From Flavobacteriaceae bacterium (GTDB lineage Bacteria > Bacteroidota > Bacteroidia > Flavobacteriales > Flavobacteriaceae), in the NCBI GenBank assembly GCA_013214275.1, contig JABSPP010000114.1, forward strand, positions 1 through 5,961: a stretch of DNA of 5,961 bases, written 5' to 3'. Below the pieces are notes generated by a model. The model saw nothing but the letters and a program-made list of their open reading frames with translations, did not search any database and was not told where the DNA came from. Numbering within the stretch: the stretch's first letter is position 1; each line of letters starts with the position of its first letter. Below, piece by piece: positions 5,775 to 5,961 of this stretch. A program made the translations under genes and the position numbers.

Positions 5775-5961
5775 TCACCCTGCGATTAAAGCTTTTAGTT
5801 TCTCAAGGGTGTAATCCAGTTCCTCATAGCTCGTATTTCTTGAAAATGAAAATCGTACCGAGGTAAAGGCTTTTCCATCAGTATCTAAAAACTCATTTAA
5901 AACATGAGATCCTGTTTGGCTTCCACTCTGACAAGCACTACCCCCTGAAACTGCTATCCCG
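5775..5961 (-). CDS. Cysteine desulfurase, NifS/IscS family (C-terminal part)
   Basis: Only the last 61 residues are in the window; the gene continues beyond its right edge. The fragment begins GIAVSGGSACQSGS, which is the catalytic-cysteine loop of group I cysteine desulfurases (compare SSGSACTS in IscS), with the active Cys at residue 10 of the fragment. It is followed by SVRFSFSRNTSYEELDYTLEKL, the usual C-terminal substrate-arginine strand (R-F/L-S-x-x) and last helix. These PLP enzymes take sulfur from cysteine to supply Fe-S clusters or tRNA thiolation. The stop is TGA at 5777-5775. Whether this is the IscS-like housekeeping enzyme or a NifS paralogue cannot be decided from the fragment. 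It runs convergent to holA. Confidence 0.9.
   Translation of the reverse strand, partial: GIAVSGGSACQSGSQTGSHVLNEFLDTDGKAFTSVRFSFSRNTSYEELDYTLEKLKALIAG

Overview
The window looks like ordinary chromosomal DNA of a member of the Bacteroidota, most likely a flavobacterium. The evidence is the AT-rich composition, the lack of clear Shine-Dalgarno sites, promoter-like motifs of the Bacteroidota type (TAnnTTTG), and the style of the encoded proteins (CysRS, YidD, Lgt and DNA polymerase III delta). This placement is by recognition of families, not by a database search.

Layout. Bases 1-295 are non-coding and hold an imperfect inverted repeat (about 42-125) that resembles a dispersed intergenic element of flavobacteria, followed by a partial second copy of its right arm. 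Next comes a compact plus-strand cluster: cysS (cysteinyl-tRNA synthetase), yidD (membrane-protein insertion factor, TTG start, 11 bases after cysS) and lgt (prolipoprotein diacylglyceryl transferase, 47 bases after yidD). A 157-base convergent gap with a small palindrome separates lgt from two minus-strand genes: a family 2 glycosyltransferase (probable TTG start) and, upstream of it, a small protein consisting of the HsdR N-terminal nuclease-like domain. That small gene is divergent from holA (DNA polymerase III delta subunit) across only 37 bases. The window ends with the C-terminus of a minus-strand cysteine desulfurase that includes its catalytic-cysteine loop.

How the genes relate. CysRS charges the tRNA that supplies cysteine; Lgt modifies the lipobox cysteine of exported lipoproteins; YidD assists insertion of membrane proteins. 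The cluster is therefore loosely themed on protein synthesis and envelope biogenesis, but co-transcription is inferred from spacing only. The glycosyltransferase probably acts on a cell-surface glycan. holA is a replication housekeeping gene.

I found no convincing new multi-gene system. The observations most worth a second look are the upstream repeat, the orphan PD-(D/E)XK-type protein beside holA with a promoter motif abutting its start codon, and the two TTG starts.
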